From: Ignavibacteria bacterium
GTDB taxonomy: Bacteria > Bacteroidota > Ignavibacteria > Kapaibacteriales > Kapaibacteriaceae
DNA: 64,000 bases
Direction: 5' to 3'
NCBI GenBank assembly: GCA_016191145.1
Contig: JACPPD010000016.1
Coordinates: 90,258-154,257, forward strand
The position numbers and the translations under genes were made by a program. The notes under the pieces were generated by a model. The model worked only from the letters and a program-made list of their open reading frames with translations, ran no database searches and was not told where the DNA came from. Shown here in pieces: positions 26,101 through 34,336 of this stretch; within the stretch, counting starts at the first letter, position 1; each line of letters starts with the position of its first letter.

Positions 26101-29100
26101 AGAGCTGTAATTGGTGTGTAAAGCCGATTCTCCGTAATAAATACACGGTTTCGCATTTCTGGGTGAATCAGCGGAGAGTTGGCAAGTGTATCACCTGAAC
26201 CCGTGAACACCGGAGGAACTGTTGTGTTGCTTACACTAAAGGTTAACGCACCGTTGAGCGCGTCTACAACACCGTTCTTCCATAACATGGTTCTGGAAAC
26301 GACTAAAACATTGTCTCCTTCACGAACCGGAAGCGCGCGGAACCGCTCACCACCATAGTATGTTTCTTTGCCTTCATTGGATGTAGGCAGAGAAGGACGG
26401 TTGCCTAAACGGAAGCTCGGTCCGCCAAGCTCTCCGGCAATCGTCGACCCATCCCACCTTCGTCCAGACAGTGCGGCTGAATCTTCTGCAATTGCGTTGT
26501 CAGCAATGTATGTGAGTAGCGTTGCGCCCGAGCCATAGGTGGCTAGACCTTCGTATGCACGACGGATGTTGGGATCTCCACCGTTTGTTGAATCGGGAAC
26601 GAGCTCAACGCGTGCACGGAAAATTGTGTCGGTCTTTGTCTTCTGACGCATGTTAACTCGGATGTAGTCACCCGTTCTTTCGTTTATCACGAAAAATACC
26701 GTCTCGTTAAACGCACGCTGATCATTGTTGCTGATTTCAGATGTCTGACTATAGTCAGCACGCGTTTCAAGGAATAGTGGGTATGCAATTGGGTGGTCGC
26801 CTACAAACTCAGTCTGCACCTTTGCAATATGGTCATACAACTCCGCATCGTACGGGTCTCGCGTCATGCGCTTCACGTACTTGCCGAACGAAGGCTTTGT
26901 TGCATCGTTGTACATTACGAGTGTAGGTGGAATTCCTACAGAAAAATCTTCGATTGGTGCCATGCGCCGCCTTGAATAGTCAGCGGTTTTAATATCAGTA
27001 CCTTTATCAAAGATGTCGTAAATGCGGCCTTCTTGCAGCAATGTATCCGGAATCATCCAGGTAGGCACGGGCTTGTAGGTAATGCGCCACGTTGATTCGA
27101 ACGGACCTTGCTCTGTTGTGTTATTGATTGAGTTACGTACAAAACGCATGTGCGTCTTACCATTCCCTGCTACGAAGAAGGTTTCCTGAATTCGCTGGAA
27201 TGTATTGTTAGCAGATAGAGGAAGAATGGTGTTTACATTAGCTTCTGTTCTGCCCCAGTAGTTACCTCGAAGTGTGTCGACGCCACCGAATCCGATTCCT
27301 GTTGTGCCAGCCAAGACACCCTTTGTATCCTGAGCATCTGGCACACGGATCGTGAAGCGAGCATCATTGTCATAAATCGAGTTTGCGGCAGATCCATAGG
27401 AATTCCATGGAAGGGGGCCAACAACTTCACCATAAAGAATTGCACCGGCAAGATCGCTTGATGCCGGGTTCTCTGATCCAACCATCGGTCCAACGATGGT
27501 ATCGTTCTGACGTCCAATGTTAGATGTTGCTCTATTGTTGGTTACGAAACAACGCTGGAATGCCAGCTTGAGATCGTAATTATCAGAGTAAACAGCAGCT
27601 CCTGTGTATGCAATGTTTCCTTGAATGCGAACTCGGTCGAATGCAAAGGTGTCGACGCGGACACGTACGCTGTCAAGGATGTACAACGCACCTCCCAAGC
27701 CCGTACCGTTTTCGCGAAGTGTTGTGCCACCGTGAACTACATCAATATCGCCTTGCTGAGTTGTTCCGGATCCCATGCGCTTCGGGTTTTCCGTTGCTGT
27801 GTTGTCGTAGAAGCGCGTTAACATCCGCTCGTCTGCCCTCGGAGCAGTTGTTTGGAATGTAAACACATCGTTTCTTGATGAGTATCCTGTTGCAACTCCA
27901 TTGGGAGCATAGGTAATTTCATCGAGATCGGTAACCATAAACCGCTTGCGGGTCAGAGTATCGGGAGTAACAACTGCAATACCGCCGCCGTTACCATTTA
28001 GCGCTCTATTCGAGCGGAATTCTACACCCTTCACAACATTCAGGTCGGCATTGATGGTATACAAACCACCTCCTCCGCGCACATTTGGTAGCAGCGTGTC
28101 ATTAACATCGCCAGCAGTGTTGTTTATAAAGGACCCCCGTACAAATCGAAGAGCTCTTCTATTGATAGGCAGGTTCGGTGCAAGTTCTACTGAAAAACCG
28201 CCGCCATAGTAACCAGCCATGTTGTTCATGACTTCGATACCATAGTTTGATCCATAGGTCCAAAGCGGTCCGCTTACTCCACCTGCACCATAAAGGTACA
28301 TGTTGCGGCCTGTGTGGACGGCGCCACCGGATGCAGTCGCTTTGTTATCCTTGAACTTGATGTTAAAACCATAGTTGCGCGCATTGATAATACCATCGGA
28401 TCCGCCAATGTGCGGAGAATGTGTAAAATCGCTTGCACTGGCACTTACATAGACGGCACCACCACGTCCTGATGAATTACTGAGGAAGTGCGTTGGGGGA
28501 TTGTTATCCAAATTGCCGCGAATCTGTGTTTGCAGAGCACCTGCCGAAGCATAGATGGCGCCTCCATGTGAGTATGTAGCACTGGAATTCAGCAGATTGG
28601 AAATGCCCAGATTTGGAATGTACGGTACCCTCGTCATGTTGCTCGTGTACCTGCCAGCGAAGATTACGCTGGTTTGATCACCAACATATACTGCACCACC
28701 GCGAGCACCGTTAGTGCGTGTGTTACCGACTGCCGTACTCGGCTGCCGGTTCTCAGCATAGTTGCTCGTAAACTCAACTGTGTCCTTGCCCTGAACGTCG
28801 TTGATACCTAATCCAACAATCATTGGTGTGCGACCCGAAATATATACAGCACCACCAAAGGCATCATTTTTCTGAGACCTGGTTACTGTTTGGAAAACAG
28901 TCGCCGGACGGTCTACATCTGTTACTACACGAATGCCACCGATCTGGACAGTGTCCACATTAGACAGCAAGGCACGGTTGCCAATAAATCGTATCTGACG
29001 GATTCGACCTAGATACAACGCTAAACGTCCGTCGTCTACCGACTGACGTTGCGTAGATGTAAGTGAAGGTTCGGCACCCGAAGTGTGCAATAAGTCTATG

Positions 29101-30155
29101 GCACGCAGTTGCTGATCGTACGGCTGAGCATCCCAAGGGCTTGTAAGGAAGGGATTCGTTTCCGCCGCATAAATAGGCAAGTTGTTGGTGTTAACAGTTG
29201 GATACAACTGGAGCGATGAACCCACATACTGATCTACCGGCGCCTGCAAAATCTGCAGAGCACCTGCATGGTAGCGGGCCATATTGTTGCGGAAGTTGCA
29301 GCCAACAATCCACGTTCTAACCGAAAAGGTTGTGATGGCTCCACCACTTCCGTTTGTAGCCCTGAGAAGATTGTCGTTTGCTGTCTCTGCATTTGTACGA
29401 GTAAACAGGCTTCCCGATGAATTTGCCCAGTAAATGGGTTCATTATCTACGGTTGTGTCTTTCCTGAAATTCAAGAAATCCACATCGCGGAAGAAGGCGG
29501 CATCAGCACCAGGTAGAATGATGATGTGACCCCACTCGCGAGAGAAATTGTTCACGTCGCCCGCAATGAATGTAATACGAGCCGGGCGAACATTGACTGG
29601 ATTTCCACTGACGCGGAACCAGGGATTTAACCTGATTGCCGATATCACACCACCAAATTCCAAGCGGGCAGCCTTATAGACGACTGCTTCAGCGGGCGTG
29701 AGATTCTGCAGATTCGGATCTGAACCAACATCTACATTGAATATTGTGCCGTACTTGCTAGAGTGAATTGTCGGCTCTGTGTAGATCGTCGATGTTAACA
29801 CTCCAGGTGCACCGAAATAGGCAGGATCGTCGTAACCAGTATACGGCGGCTGCAAAGCGTTAGCAGCATTCGGGTTATAAGTCGCTGAAGCGCGACCGTC
29901 TGCCAAAATCCGACCACCGACAGAGTCAATCAGACGCCCATTCGGCAGAAACTCGACCCGTGTACCCGGCTCAATGACCAGCGTACCGCCGATCGTATAT
30001 GTGCCACTAATCCGGTAAATGGTGTCGCGTGTAAACACACGTACCATCCCCGGAGATAGGCTTCCGCGCACCTCCACGTAGTCCTGTGCCTGAACTACAG
30101 AAAGCGCTGCGGTTACCGCTAGCAGCAGGCTGCTTAGACGAAACCAACGTTGCAT
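23148..30155 (-). CDS. Giant surface protein with Pmp-like beta-helix repeats and T9SS sorting domain
   Basis: 2335 residues. The frame is open 30 codons upstream, but the ATG at 30155 has a GGAGG ribosome binding site and starts the signal peptide (FRLSSLLLAVTAALSVVQA, then QDYVE). Residues from about 40 to 1000 form a parallel beta-helix-like region with repeated GGAVY/GGAIY and FxxN motifs (FTSN, FLSN, FKDN, FINN, FRSN), the pattern of chlamydial polymorphic membrane proteins. A beta-rich middle region follows. Around 1800-2000 are one or two cadherin/He_PIG-like domains (PKWLKINPESGLLYGTARV). The C-terminus is a T9SS type A domain (KAMPNPFTSSTSITFY, VDVYDSQGSLVETLA). Probably an adhesin or surface matrix component. 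Confidence 0.88.
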   Translation of the reverse strand: MQRWFRLSSLLLAVTAALSVVQAQDYVEVRGSLSPGMVRVFTRDTIYRISGTYTIGGTLVIEPGTRVEFLPNGRLIDSVGGRILADGRASATYNPNAANALQPPYTGYDDPAYFGAPGVLTSTIYTEPTIHSSKYGTIFNVDVGSDPNLQNLTPAEAVVYKAARLEFGGVISAIRLNPWFRVSGNPVNVRPARITFIAGDVNNFSREWGHIIILPGADAAFFRDVDFLNFRKDTTVDNEPIYWANSSGSLFTRTNAETANDNLLRATNGSGGAITTFSVRTWIVGCNFRNNMARYHAGALQILQAPVDQYVGSSLQLYPTVNTNNLPIYAAETNPFLTSPWDAQPYDQQLRAIDLLHTSGAEPSLTSTQRQSVDDGRLALYLGRIRQIRFIGNRALLSNVDTVQIGGIRVVTDVDRPATVFQTVTRSQKNDAFGGAVYISGRTPMIVGLGINDVQGKDTVEFTSNYAENRQPSTAVGNTRTNGARGGAVYVGDQTSVIFAGRYTSNMTRVPYIPNLGISNLLNSSATYSHGGAIYASAGALQTQIRGNLDNNPPTHFLSNSSGRGGAVYVSASASDFTHSPHIGGSDGIINARNYGFNIKFKDNKATASGGAVHTGRNMYLYGAGGVSGPLWTYGSNYGIEVMNNMAGYYGGGFSVELAPNLPINRRALRFVRGSFINNTAGDVNDTLLPNVRGGGGLYTINADLNVVKGVEFRSNRALNGNGGGIAVVTPDTLTRKRFMVTDLDEITYAPNGVATGYSSRNDVFTFQTTAPRADERMLTRFYDNTATENPKRMGSGTTQQGDIDVVHGGTTLRENGTGLGGALYILDSVRVRVDTFAFDRVRIQGNIAYTGAAVYSDNYDLKLAFQRCFVTNNRATSNIGRQNDTIVGPMVGSENPASSDLAGAILYGEVVGPLPWNSYGSAANSIYDNDARFTIRVPDAQDTKGVLAGTTGIGFGGVDTLRGNYWGRTEANVNTILPLSANNTFQRIQETFFVAGNGKTHMRFVRNSINNTTEQGPFESTWRITYKPVPTWMIPDTLLQEGRIYDIFDKGTDIKTADYSRRRMAPIEDFSVGIPPTLVMYNDATKPSFGKYVKRMTRDPYDAELYDHIAKVQTEFVGDHPIAYPLFLETRADYSQTSEISNNDQRAFNETVFFVINERTGDYIRVNMRQKTKTDTIFRARVELVPDSTNGGDPNIRRAYEGLATYGSGATLLTYIADNAIAEDSAALSGRRWDGSTIAGELGGPSFRLGNRPSLPTSNEGKETYYGGERFRALPVREGDNVLVVSRTMLWKNGVVDALNGALTFSVSNTTVPPVFTGSGDTLANSPLIHPEMRNRVFITENRLYTPITALQSTRPGKDPWFNEPGSYPADSAGIPIPSRNWEERDSIFNITAVDPNLLYDPRVIMDSTKGSQLSYYWMITDNKSALKYWLRDTLVTVANANDTSWGAVGYRFLRGRPINPYIVPGGEEVEVVAKNFPPSIEMVDSLRKSGISEEVISHWLYLYPKYFHAEEYDNNALPLGQRNPDNTNARFLQQDTVNFGWLDTTSYRFRIHVVDSMPRFLWAFKPGRTGPQYTRMLGAPQMIVLDPTTTDTNTFRNDTFLDTLRMTPTESRVARMLVAPANIVDEVYNDPGQNQNDSLNIQFVANLTDSLRFKLDVNTDDEYEDMAAVDANRYVVQKYGPWDFRYGKTAYGFLSTIVRDTPGDTTLDELIIARPVWMSPKYMRQFNASGNVDPNAVDFTTSGKINIRISDAEARQILKPINDAPPYDPRWRDLNTDSVVSIIVNDGHGGINTLTRRVFVNVQPKIETLSLLEAVEDTDYNLVLLDSARTIKIYDPNWGQKHTFELVYQDDPRDSVPVDPYFPEAGSIILDSSRKTTPKWLKINPESGLLYGTARVTDVPFDDTTVQVTVIVEDAGLLKDIATVDLLIKAVNHDPKLLASPILKCFDLNKPYTDTITVADLDLKRKQADNEQLTFEVIEPSGSWTFTPNRLSSPIADTQKVVVSTPSLGGFTLVNGRVTIRIRVTDRKGASEEISYQVAISDTTRFTAEVRVQNNFGAFQILEFGTGQTAIATRGDESSSFGQLDSNYCEYELPPVPPTDVFDARWTIPTKNGILRNIFPHSTTPGEAIFRARFQAGGETGQASNYYPIKLSWCSKDIPALDPAKGSPGSYYIRDDISNGALFSFNMKTGVGTSAADITHVIDSSGAEPCHTIVINRTSIEGFIILYDFTTGLDDDQQLTITNVVSITKAMPNPFTSSTSITFYNPVGSNVKVDVYDSQGSLVETLANRMFDAGSQTIEWNGASSRGIVASGTYTIRVSDGKTSATHQVVLIR

Positions 30156-30159
30156 ACAA

Positions 30160-30164
30160 CCTCC
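30160..30164 (-). promoter_or_regulatory. Ribosome binding site deciding the giant gene start
   Basis: GGAGG on the minus strand, five bases from the ATG at 30155. It selects that ATG over the upstream in-frame codon at 30245, and the signal peptide then starts at residue one. Confidence 0.8.
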
Positions 30165-30227
30165 AGTTGTAAAAACCTTATGCATTTGAATTGTTTGCTT
30201 TGTTTTCAAATTCATTTTCATTTCAAT

Positions 30228-30258
30228 GCGAGTAGGGCATAGCATGCCCCCGCTTCGC
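30228..30258 (-). terminator. Hairpin at the end of the TPR gene
   Basis: GGGCAT pairs with ATGCCC around a three-base loop, with an outer GCGA/TCGC arm, directly at the TPR stop codon. No T-run follows on the minus strand, so it would be weak. Transcription may continue into the giant surface protein gene 73 bases further on. Confidence 0.4.
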
Positions 30259-30968
30259 TAATCAATTGCCATGCCAAGCCGAGCCAAACCCGATTTTGCC
30301 TGCGGTGCGACGGTCGATGTCTCATACTTTTTGGCAATAGTTGTAAACAATTGTCCGGCCTTTGTTTTATCACTAGACTTTTCAAAACATAATGCAGCCG
30401 CGAGCATGCAGTCCACTTCTAAACCTGTATTCAGGGATCGCTGCGCAGCTTGCTCATATAAAATGGCAGCTCCGGCAAAGTCTTTGTTGACCTCCTTGCA
30501 AGCTGCAAGCCCCTTTAATGAGCCGACTTCCACAACGAGAGCCTCGCTTCCTTGAGCTCGCTCAAATTGTGCGACTGCCTCTTCAAACCGACCAAGATTA
30601 ATCAAACAATTACCGGCCATCAGCGCTGCAACTTTACCTGCGTCAGTTCCTGAAAATTCATCACTTATCTCTAAAAGCCCCAAAGCTTTGTCTTGCCCAA
30701 TCGCAGCAATTGAATCTCCCGTCAAGGCACGTGAATAGTTGCCGGCATCAAAAGCGCTGCGAACACGGGCCAAATGACTCACAGCTTGCAAATTAAGTTC
30801 CTCTTCATGCGTTGTGTACCACCAAAAACCTGCAATTGATAAAGTAATCACCAATGCTATGCCAGCATACAACTGCCACTTTCCTGTAACAGCCCCCAGC
30901 CAATCACGCTGATTGCCGCCAGAGAGATTTCCCGATTCTACGAGTTGTGTTTCGTCGTCTGTCCTCAT
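30258..30968 (-). CDS. Membrane-anchored TPR protein (YfgM-like)
   Basis: About 236 residues. I choose the ATG at 30968, which has a GAGGA ribosome binding site, over the longer frame to 31100, whose extra 44 residues look random. A short charged cytoplasmic tail is followed by one transmembrane helix (LYAGIALVITLSIAGFWW) and then about 170 periplasmic residues with two or three TPR-like helix pairs (GNCLINLGRFEEAVAQFERA, AAALCFEKSSDKTKAG, YETSTVAPQAKSGLARL). This is the architecture of YfgM/UPF0070 proteins, which interact with the SecYEG translocon and periplasmic chaperones. The match is by architecture. It is separated from the E1 gene by 231 bases. Confidence 0.72.
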   Translation of the reverse strand: MRTDDETQLVESGNLSGGNQRDWLGAVTGKWQLYAGIALVITLSIAGFWWYTTHEEELNLQAVSHLARVRSAFDAGNYSRALTGDSIAAIGQDKALGLLEISDEFSGTDAGKVAALMAGNCLINLGRFEEAVAQFERAQGSEALVVEVGSLKGLAACKEVNKDFAGAAILYEQAAQRSLNTGLEVDCMLAAALCFEKSSDKTKAGQLFTTIAKKYETSTVAPQAKSGLARLGMAID

Positions 30969-31175
30969 GCATTCCTCGATTAGACCAAAGCCTGTCGTTT
31001 GTCCCGTACATCTGGCTCCAGATGGTAATGGGTAAAACGAAGCACGGTCACATGGACATACCTCGCCCACGGACCGAAGCGCGCAAATATATCGCTGCAC
31101 AGCTGATTACACAAACGGCGCAAACTGCTGCCTAGCCCGTTAGCTTAGGCTATGTTATCTACGTATGTAATACCA

Positions 31176-31195
31176 GTGTGAACTCCCATTCACAC
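31176..31195 (-). terminator. Hairpin downstream of the fused E1 gene
   Basis: GTGTGAA and TTCACAC form a perfect seven-base-pair stem with a six-base loop, five bases after the E1 stop. No T-run follows. The remaining gap to the TPR start (30969-31175) holds no open frame I can support and probably carries the promoter of the TPR/surface operon. Confidence 0.45.
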
Positions 31196-31199
31196 AGAA

Positions 31200-33362
31200 T
31201 CAAAAAGAAACCGTGGTTTTTATCGCTTCAATAACATCACTTACCGAAAGAAGGATTGCTTTCTCCAATGTCTTGGCAAACCCTACTGGTGTGAATTTCG
31301 ATCCAACCCGTGCAACTGGCGAATCGAGGTAGCGAAATAGCTCTTCACTAATCTCGGATGCAATTTCACCACCAAACCCTGCAACACGCTTGTCTTCGTG
31401 CACAACAACACATCTTCCAGTACGCTTCACTCGCTCAAAAACTAGCTGCTTGTCCCACGGCGCTAAGGAACGCAGGTCGATGACTTCAACTGAAATCTTT
31501 TCCGATGCGAGTTTCTCTGCAGCCTGTAAACTCCAGTGTACGGCGGTGCCATAGGCTATGACTGTGACGTCTGTGCCTTCGCGTCGTACACGCCCCCTTC
31601 CAAAAGGAATTAAAAAATTTTCAGGGGGCAAGGGAGCTGATGTTGGACGGTAATTGTAAAGATATTTAGGTTCAAGGTACATTGTTGTACCGCGAGATCT
31701 GATGGCAGTACGCATGAGTCCAACAGCATCATCGGCGAATGCTGGCATCACTACGCGAAGGCCAGGTAATGTTGTAAATGTTCCTTCGAGGTTTTGCGAA
31801 TGATATAAGCCGCCCTGTATGTATCCGCCAGAAGCAAGACGTATGACTACGGCTGGACTGAATCCGCCGCGTGTGCGCCAATAGTCGTGAGTACACTCTA
31901 TAAGCTGCTCCATAGCCGGCCAAAAGTAGTCTGCAAATTCTGCGCCTTCGACAACTACCCTGATGTCATCTCGATACCGCGTCATTCCGTTTGCAGTGCC
32001 TACGATGAAGTCTTCGGCAATTGGTGCATTAAATACACGTTGATTACCAAACTCATCGAGCATCCCTTTGCAGACATTAAAGATTCCTTGTTTTTTAAAC
32101 GAAGCAACATCCTGTCCAAAGAGGAATGTGTTGGGATTGCGTCGGAATTCTTCGAGGAGCGCTGTGTTGATGCCTTCTCTAAAGGTGAGCCTGGGCTCAT
32201 CATCTGCGGGATGCCACTCTGCTTCGGACGCATCGTTGTAGTCCGCCACGGCATCCGGAATCACAAACAGTGAATAGCTCTCGGGATCGGGTTCGGGCAT
32301 AGGTTCCACAGCATCGGCGGCTGCGAATATTCGCTTCTTGTTTTCACTTTCAATTTCATTCAACTCTTCGTCTGTTGCAATGTGCGCGGCAATCAATGAG
32401 GCGCGCATACGTGGCAGCGGGTCGAGAGTACGCATTTCGTCGAAATCGCTCTTTGGTCGATACAGATCGTGGTTGTCCGAATTTGAATGCGATCCGAGAC
32501 GGTCGCAGTCGGCATGGACCATTGCCGGACCCTTGCCTGAATCGACGTATTCACGTGCTTCTGTAAGGGCACGGAAGCTGTCCATCGGGTTGCGCCCATC
32601 ACAGTAAATAATCTTAAGGTTCTTGAATCCACTAAAATTTTCAGCTACACGCAGGTTCGCCGTCTGCTCGCGCACCGGAACGGAAATTCCGAACTTGTTG
32701 TTTTGTATCACGAATATGATGGGCACCTTCTCCCGATCGGCACCATTCACCGCTTCGTAGTAGTAACCTTCTGCAACCGTCGATTCACCTGTAGAGCAAT
32801 AAACAACTTCCTTTCCGGAGTAAAATTTTATTGCCCTCGCAGTGCCAACTGCCTGCTGGGCGTGGTTGCCCGTGCACGATGAAGTGTTTTGAAGACGAAT
32901 GGAAAGTTTTGCGAAGTGATTGGACATATGGCGTCCACCGCCCGCAACATCAGCCTCCTTGCTTAATCCGTTTGCTATAATTTCCTCAACAGTAAGTCCC
33001 GCAGCAAGCGAAGTGAGCATATCACGGTAATACGGAAACAGAAAATCAGTGCCAGGTCTGAATATTTTTCCCAGAGCTAATTGAATTCCGTCGTGACCTG
33101 CAAAGGGGGCATGATACGACCATCCCTTAGCCATTTTTAAATAATTGGCAGCCTTTTCATCGAGCCTTCTTCCCAAATGCTGCGTAGTATACCAATCGAG
33201 TAATGTTTCTCTGGAGAATCCTTTCACATCAAACAACTGCACAGCAGAACCTGCGCCATCAATGGAAGTATCGCCGTTCGTTGATGTATTTTTTGGAACC
33301 TCTGACTTATCGCTTTGTCCCTGTTTGATTTTATCGTTTTTTTTAATAACTGATTTTGACAT
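31200..33362 (-). CDS. Fused E1 alpha/beta 2-oxoacid dehydrogenase (branched-chain type)
   Basis: About 720 residues. The ATG at 33362 has an AAGGAG ribosome binding site; the longer frame to 33413 runs into ilvE. The N-terminal half is the E1 alpha domain with the thiamine diphosphate motif region (YCSTGESTVAEGYYYEAVNG, then VIQNNKFGISVP). The C-terminal half is E1 beta, with TFREGINTALLEEF, FGQDVASFKKQGIF and the C-terminal LRSLAPWDKQLV. Such fused E1 proteins decarboxylate branched-chain 2-oxoacids or pyruvate and pass the acyl group to a lipoyl E2, which is not in this window. The ilvE neighbour favours branched-chain substrates. Residues 1-45 are Lys/Ser-rich and probably disordered. Confidence 0.9.
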   Translation of the reverse strand: MSKSVIKKNDKIKQGQSDKSEVPKNTSTNGDTSIDGAGSAVQLFDVKGFSRETLLDWYTTQHLGRRLDEKAANYLKMAKGWSYHAPFAGHDGIQLALGKIFRPGTDFLFPYYRDMLTSLAAGLTVEEIIANGLSKEADVAGGGRHMSNHFAKLSIRLQNTSSCTGNHAQQAVGTARAIKFYSGKEVVYCSTGESTVAEGYYYEAVNGADREKVPIIFVIQNNKFGISVPVREQTANLRVAENFSGFKNLKIIYCDGRNPMDSFRALTEAREYVDSGKGPAMVHADCDRLGSHSNSDNHDLYRPKSDFDEMRTLDPLPRMRASLIAAHIATDEELNEIESENKKRIFAAADAVEPMPEPDPESYSLFVIPDAVADYNDASEAEWHPADDEPRLTFREGINTALLEEFRRNPNTFLFGQDVASFKKQGIFNVCKGMLDEFGNQRVFNAPIAEDFIVGTANGMTRYRDDIRVVVEGAEFADYFWPAMEQLIECTHDYWRTRGGFSPAVVIRLASGGYIQGGLYHSQNLEGTFTTLPGLRVVMPAFADDAVGLMRTAIRSRGTTMYLEPKYLYNYRPTSAPLPPENFLIPFGRGRVRREGTDVTVIAYGTAVHWSLQAAEKLASEKISVEVIDLRSLAPWDKQLVFERVKRTGRCVVVHEDKRVAGFGGEIASEISEELFRYLDSPVARVGSKFTPVGFAKTLEKAILLSVSDVIEAIKTTVSF

Positions 33363-33375
33363 GTTGTAGTACTCC

Positions 33376-34323
33376 TTATTTCCGTTTAATTCGCTTCGAT
33401 ACCGGACCAACAAACGTCAGCCACTCATGCGGATCTTCGCCTTCTTCTGTAACACGCAAAAATGCCTTTTGAATAGCTCGCGTAACAGGGCCAACCTTGC
33501 CCCTTCCAACAGCAATGTGATCAACGGATCGCACCGGAGTGATTTCTACAGCGGTGCCCGTTAGAAACATTTCGTCGGCTGTGTATAACATTGCTCGAGG
33601 AATGTTTTGCTCAATAACACGGTAGCCGAGCGACTCAGCAAGTTTCATAACTGTGTGCCTGGTAATGCCGGGAAGGAGAGACGATGCTGCAGGCGGCGTA
33701 ATGAGGTCGGCGCCCAAAACGAGAAAAACATTTTCACCGCTGCCTTCGGCAACATTTCCATACGTGTCCAAACAAATGCCTTCGGCATACCCATTCTCGA
33801 TAGCCTCCATCTTTGTTAGCTGTGAGTTCATATAGTTACCGCTCGCCTTGGAAATAGAAGGTAATGCGTTGGGAGTTATTCTGTCCCACGACGACACGCA
33901 TACATCCACGCCAACTTCTCCGGCAAGATCTCCCAGATATGCGCCCCACTCCCATGCAGCGATATACACTTCCAACGGGTTGTTCAATGCATATACACCC
34001 ATATCGCCAAGCCCGCGCAATGCAAAGGGTCGGACATAACACGTCGACAGTTTATTCCGCCGGATGAGTTCTTCCACGGCTTCAGATAATTCCTCTACGG
34101 AATAGGGAAGCGCCGTTCGGTAAATCTTGAGCGATTGATGAAACCGACGCATGTGATCGTCGAGCCTGAAAATTGCAGTTCCCTTTACGGTCTGATACGA
34201 TCTGATTCCTTCGAACCATGATGTGCCATAATGAATTGCATGGGATAAGACATGAATTTTTGCTTTTTCGAATGGTATGAACAATCCATCTTTCCAGATG
34301 CTCTTTGTCGGTGTAATCGGCAT
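33376..34323 (-). CDS. ilvE: Branched-chain amino acid aminotransferase
   Basis: A 315-residue fold type IV PLP enzyme that interconverts Val, Leu and Ile with their 2-oxoacids, using 2-oxoglutarate. WKDGLFIPFEKAKIHVLSHA and GTSWFEGIRSY at the N-terminus, KASGNYMNSQLTKMEAIENG with the PLP lysine, and AEGSGENVFLV are family hallmarks; the C-terminal EMFLTGTAVEITPVRSVD is also typical. Length is normal. It lies 13 bases after gatB and 13 bases before the fused E1 gene, so the aminotransferase and the dehydrogenase that uses its product are co-transcribed, which suggests a catabolic rather than only a biosynthetic role (inference). Confidence 0.95.
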   Translation of the reverse strand: MPITPTKSIWKDGLFIPFEKAKIHVLSHAIHYGTSWFEGIRSYQTVKGTAIFRLDDHMRRFHQSLKIYRTALPYSVEELSEAVEELIRRNKLSTCYVRPFALRGLGDMGVYALNNPLEVYIAAWEWGAYLGDLAGEVGVDVCVSSWDRITPNALPSISKASGNYMNSQLTKMEAIENGYAEGICLDTYGNVAEGSGENVFLVLGADLITPPAASSLLPGITRHTVMKLAESLGYRVIEQNIPRAMLYTADEMFLTGTAVEITPVRSVDHIAVGRGKVGPVTRAIQKAFLRVTEEGEDPHEWLTFVGPVSKRIKRK

Positions 34324-34336
34324 TAGCTTACTCCCC

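Noticed and set aside
30969..31100. Longer N-terminus for the TPR protein
   Set aside because: The extra 44 residues are Cys- and Pro-rich without pattern, and a GAGGA site marks the ATG at 30968.
33363..33413. Upstream start for the fused E1 protein
   Set aside because: It would overlap the end of ilvE, and the AAGGAG site matches the ATG at 33362.
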